Of a stretch of DNA of 64,000 bases, positions 61,471 to 64,000 are shown in pieces; within the stretch, counting starts at the first letter, position 1, and every line of letters begins with the position of its first letter. The DNA is taken from the NCBI RefSeq assembly GCF_000174355.1, contig NZ_ACIS01000007.1:186001-250000 (forward strand), given 5' to 3'. Both the position numbers and the translations under genes were made by a program. The notes under the pieces were generated by a model that was not told the origin of the DNA, made no database searches, and saw nothing but the letters and a program-made list of their open reading frames with translations. The stretch is from Pseudogulbenkiania ferrooxidans 2002. GTDB taxonomy: Bacteria > Pseudomonadota > Gammaproteobacteria > Burkholderiales > Chromobacteriaceae.

Positions 61471-62732
61471 TCAGGTGAGCAGGATGGCGCGGAAGTCGTT
61501 CACATTGGTCAGCGTCGGGCCGGTGATCAGGGCGTCGCCCAGCGCTTCGAAGAAGCCGTGGCCGTCGTTGTCGTCGAGGCGGTCGCGCGGGCGGATGCCG
61601 GCGGCCCAGGCGCGCGCGAGGGTGTCGGGGGTGATGAAGGCGCCGGCGATCTCCTCCTGCCCGTCGACGCCGTCGGTATCGCCCGCCACGGCGTGGATGC
61701 CTGGCGTGCCGTTCAGCGCCACCGCCAGCGACAGCAGGAACTCCACGTTGCGGCCGCCGCGTCCCTGGCCGCGCACCGTCACCGTGGTCTCGCCGCCGGA
61801 CAGCAGCACGCACGGCACCGCCGCCGGCTGGCCGCGGTGCTTCACCTGCAGCGCGATGCCGGCCATGACCTTGCCGACGTCGCGCGCCTCGCCCTCGATG
61901 CTGTCGCCCAGGATCAGCGCCGGCAGCCCGGCTTCGGCGGCGACCGTGGCGGCGGCCTCCAGCGCCATCTGCGGCGTCGCCACCAGGTGGGTGGTGACGC
62001 GCGCCAGGCGGTCGTCGTCCGGCTTGACGGTCTCGCCGTCGCCGGACTCCAGCAGCGGCGCGCGCCGGCGGGCAGGGCGATGCCGTAGCGGCGCACGATC
62101 TCCAGCGCGTCGGCGCAGGTGGTGGGATCGGCCACCGTCGGGCCGGAGGCGATGTCCATCGGGTTGTCGCCGGGCACGTCCGAGATCAGCAGGTTCACCA
62201 CGCGCGCCGGATGGCAGGCGGCGGCGAGCCGTCCGCCCTTGATCGCCGAGAGGTGGCGGCGCACGCAGTTCATTTCGGCGATCGTCGCGCCGGAGGTCAG
62301 CAAGGCGCGGTTAATGGCCTGCTTGTCCTCCAGGCTGACGCCGTGGCCCGGCAGCGGCAGCAGCGATGAGCCGCCGCCCGAGATCAGGCAGATCACCAGG
62401 TCGTCGGGCGTCAGGCCGCGCACCGTGTCCAGCAGGCGGCCCGCCGCGGCCAGCCCGGCGGCGTCCGGCACCGGGTGGGCAGCTTCGACGATCTCGATGC
62501 GCTGGCACGGCACGGCGTAGCCGTAGCGCGTCACCACCAGGCCGGCAAGCTCACCCGGCCAGTGCCGCTCCAGCGCTTGGGCCATGGCGGCGGAAGCCTT
62601 GCCGGCGCCGATGACGATGGTGCGGCCGTGCGGCGGCTCGGGCAGGAACGGCGGGAGGCAGTGCTCGGGCTGGGCGGCGTTGACGGCGGCGGCGAACATC
62701 TTCGCCAGCAGGTCGCGGGGAGGCGTGTTCAT
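61471..62732 (-). pseudogene. ttuD: Glycerate 2-kinase / hydroxypyruvate reductase (MOFRL family), frameshifted
   Basis: Phosphorylates D-glycerate to 2-phosphoglycerate (GckA/TtuD). From the ATG at 62732 (MNTPPRDLLAKMFAAAV) the frame is normal through the N-terminal DUF4147 domain with VIGAGKASAAMAQALERHW, ISGGGSSLLPLPG and NPMDIASGPTVADPTTC. After RRYGIALPAG it turns into Arg/Trp-rich nonsense. In another frame the expected continuation APLLESGDGETVKPDDDRLARV begins at once, followed by ATPQMALEAAATVAAEAGLP and the MOFRL signature GGETTVTVRGQGRGGRNVE down to the stop at 61471. A single-base indel near 62055-62075 therefore splits an otherwise full-length gene (about 420 residues). It could be a real mutation or a sequencing error. 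Confidence 0.85.
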
Positions 62733-62751
62733 CGGCGGGGGTCCTTTGCTC

Positions 62752-63174
62752 TCAGAGCTCACCGAGGTCGGTGAAACGGATCGGCTGCGCGCCTTTCCAC
62801 AGCACGGTGCGGCCCATGTCCATCAACTGATCGGCGCCTTCGACCACGGTCAGGAAGTGGTTGCCGGCCAATTGGCCCATCTTGCTGGCGAACTGGCTGC
62901 TGCCGTAGGCGAACAGGATCTCGGTTTCGGAAAAGCCGCCCGGGTAGAGCAGCAGGTCGCCGCGCGAAGGGTGGCTGGTGTGGTTCTCGAAGCCGAGCCC
63001 GGTGTCGAAATCGCCGAGCGGCACCCACACCGCCTCGCCGCTCCAGCGCGAATGGATCACCTGGTTGGAGAAGGGCAGCAGCTTCAGGAAGGCGGCGCAG
63101 GTGCGCGGCGCGGCCTCCTCTTCCAGCCGCGCGACGAAACGGTAGGAACCGACATCGATGGACAGGTAACGCAT
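62752..63174 (-). CDS. DUF3830 family protein (cyclophilin-like fold)
   Basis: 140-residue protein. MRYLSIDVGSYRFVARLEEE, SRWSGEAVWVPLG, GFENHTSHPSRGDLLLYPGG and ETEILFAYG match DUF3830 proteins, which have a cyclophilin-like fold and no known activity. Its start follows garR by 52 bp and its stop precedes the glycerate kinase start by 19 bp, so it is an internal gene of the operon. Its conservation with this pathway suggests a supporting role, which is inference. Confidence 0.8.
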   Translation of the reverse strand: MRYLSIDVGSYRFVARLEEEAAPRTCAAFLKLLPFSNQVIHSRWSGEAVWVPLGDFDTGLGFENHTSHPSRGDLLLYPGGFSETEILFAYGSSQFASKMGQLAGNHFLTVVEGADQLMDMGRTVLWKGAQPIRFTDLGEL

Positions 63175-63226
63175 GGGGTCTCCTGGGGGCTATGGGGCCG
63201 GTCGATGCCGGCCCTTCTTGGAACAC

Positions 63227-64000
63227 TTATTGGCCGATCTCGAAGTTGGCCATCTTCTCCAGCGCGCGCACCATCGCCGAGTGATCCCAGCCGGCGCCGC
63301 CGTGCGCCGCGCAGGCGTTGAACAGTTCCTGCGCGGTGGCGGTGTTGGGCAGCGACACGCCGAGCTGGCGGCCGGTGGTCAGCGCCAGGTTGAGGTCTTT
63401 CTGGTGCAGCTCGATGCGGAAGCCCGGATCGAAGGTGCGCTTGACCATGCGCTCGCCGTGCACCTCCAGGATGCGCGAGTTGGCGAAGCCGCCCATCAGC
63501 GCCTGGCGCACCTTGGCCGGGTCGGCGCCGGCCTTGGCGGCGAGCAGCAGCGCCTCGCCCACCGCCTCGATGGTGAGGGCGACGATGATCTGGTTGGCCA
63601 CCTTGGTGATCTGGCCGTCGCCGTTGCCGCCGACCAGGGTGATGTTCTTGCCCATCAGCTCGAACAGCGGCTGGACCGTGGCGAAGGCGGCCTCGCTGCC
63701 GCCCACCATGATGGTCAGCGTCGCCGCCTTGGCGCCGACTTCTCCGCCCGACACCGGCGCGTCGAGGTACTCGCAGCCGAGCTCGTTGATGCGGCGCGCG
63801 AACTCCTTGGTGGCCACCGGCGAGATGGAACTCATGTCCACCACGATCTTGCCGGCGCTGAGACCGGCGGCGACGCCGTTGGCGCCGAACAGCACGTCTT
63901 CCACGTGCGGGGTGTCGGGCACCATGGTGATGACGATGTCCGCCTGGCGCGCCACCTCGGCGCCGCTGGCGCAGACCCTGGCGCCGGCCTCGAGGATGGC
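63227..64000 (-). CDS. garR: Tartronate semialdehyde reductase (2-hydroxy-3-oxopropionate reductase), N-terminus beyond window
   Basis: Reduces tartronate semialdehyde to D-glycerate with NAD(P)H. 257 residues are present, from AILEAGARVCASGAEVARQ at the window edge to the stop at 63227; the first 35 or so residues with the Rossmann GxGxxG are missing. The beta-hydroxyacid dehydrogenase signatures are VPDTPHVEDVLFG, YLDAPVSGGEVGAKAATLTIM, GDGQITKVANQIIVALTIEAVGEAL (catalytic Lys in ITKVANQ) and FRIELHQKDLNLAL. It is the first visible gene of the glycerate operon; hyi and gcl would be expected upstream, outside the window. The GarR/GlxR distinction is not possible. Confidence 0.92.
   Translation of the reverse strand, partial: AILEAGARVCASGAEVARQADIVITMVPDTPHVEDVLFGANGVAAGLSAGKIVVDMSSISPVATKEFARRINELGCEYLDAPVSGGEVGAKAATLTIMVGGSEAAFATVQPLFELMGKNITLVGGNGDGQITKVANQIIVALTIEAVGEALLLAAKAGADPAKVRQALMGGFANSRILEVHGERMVKRTFDPGFRIELHQKDLNLALTTGRQLGVSLPNTATAQELFNACAAHGGAGWDHSAMVRALEKMANFEIGQ

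Overview
The window is GC-rich, densely coded bacterial chromosome. Gene content and order point to a betaproteobacterium, most likely of the order Neisseriales (Chromobacteriaceae-like). This rests on the type of UvrD, DUF3460 and DUF3422 proteins, maf next to rng, dciA divergent from secA, a full set of housekeeping genes, and the absence of phage or plasmid genes. The placement is an inference from family resemblance, not a database result.

Layout. Positions 1-8.1 kb are mostly minus strand: uvrD (cut by the window edge), an isopenicillin-N-synthase-type oxygenase, cysE, maf-rng, an exported metallo-beta-lactamase-fold hydrolase, and a LysR regulator divergent from a PhyH-family dioxygenase. 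From 9 to 13.3 kb lie a secreted subtilase with its own strong promoter, a HAD phosphatase, a repeat element and a small excalibur-domain protein. From 13.3 to 31 kb are proA, prpE, a lone SiaC-like protein, two chemoreceptors, a DUF3422 protein, dciA/secA, 3-hydroxybutyrate dehydrogenase, a bestrophin-like channel, and aspA with a LysR regulator. From 31 to 44 kb are a lipoprotein, a diguanylate cyclase, DUF3460, an O-methyltransferase, a Tol-Pal cluster (tolR-tolA-tolB-pal-cpoB, with no tolQ in front), purE-purK-purC, a GNAT acetyltransferase, and an alpha/beta hydrolase gene split by an 862-bp tandem duplication that looks like an assembly artefact. From 44 to 64 kb are a MASE1-multi-PAS sensor without an output domain, fadH under a strong promoter with a palindromic operator, xdhABC, a copper-type P1B ATPase operon, a LysR regulator, and an operon for glycerate/tartronate-semialdehyde use (garR, DUF3830, frameshifted glycerate 2-kinase, GlcG/HbpS-like protein, pyk, thiG) that runs off the right edge.

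How genes work together: Tol-Pal spans the envelope for outer-membrane constriction. PurE and PurK carboxylate AIR and PurC continues to SAICAR. XdhA and XdhB form xanthine dehydrogenase and XdhC loads its cofactor. The right-end operon takes tartronate semialdehyde to glycerate, 2-phosphoglycerate and, through enolase encoded elsewhere, to pyruvate.

The most unusual signal is not a gene. A 12-mer with consensus GTTGGCCGAAGC (core TTGGCCGAA) occurs about 20 times, on both strands, inside genes in different reading frames and between genes, and twice as an inverted pair making a hairpin. That is the behaviour of a DNA uptake sequence or a comparable genome-wide signal. Also present are a dispersed ~100-bp repeat in three places, a MITE-like element at the stop codon of the copper ATPase, and two further repeat elements. 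Several frameshifts and the tandem duplication suggest that parts of the assembly carry sequence errors.
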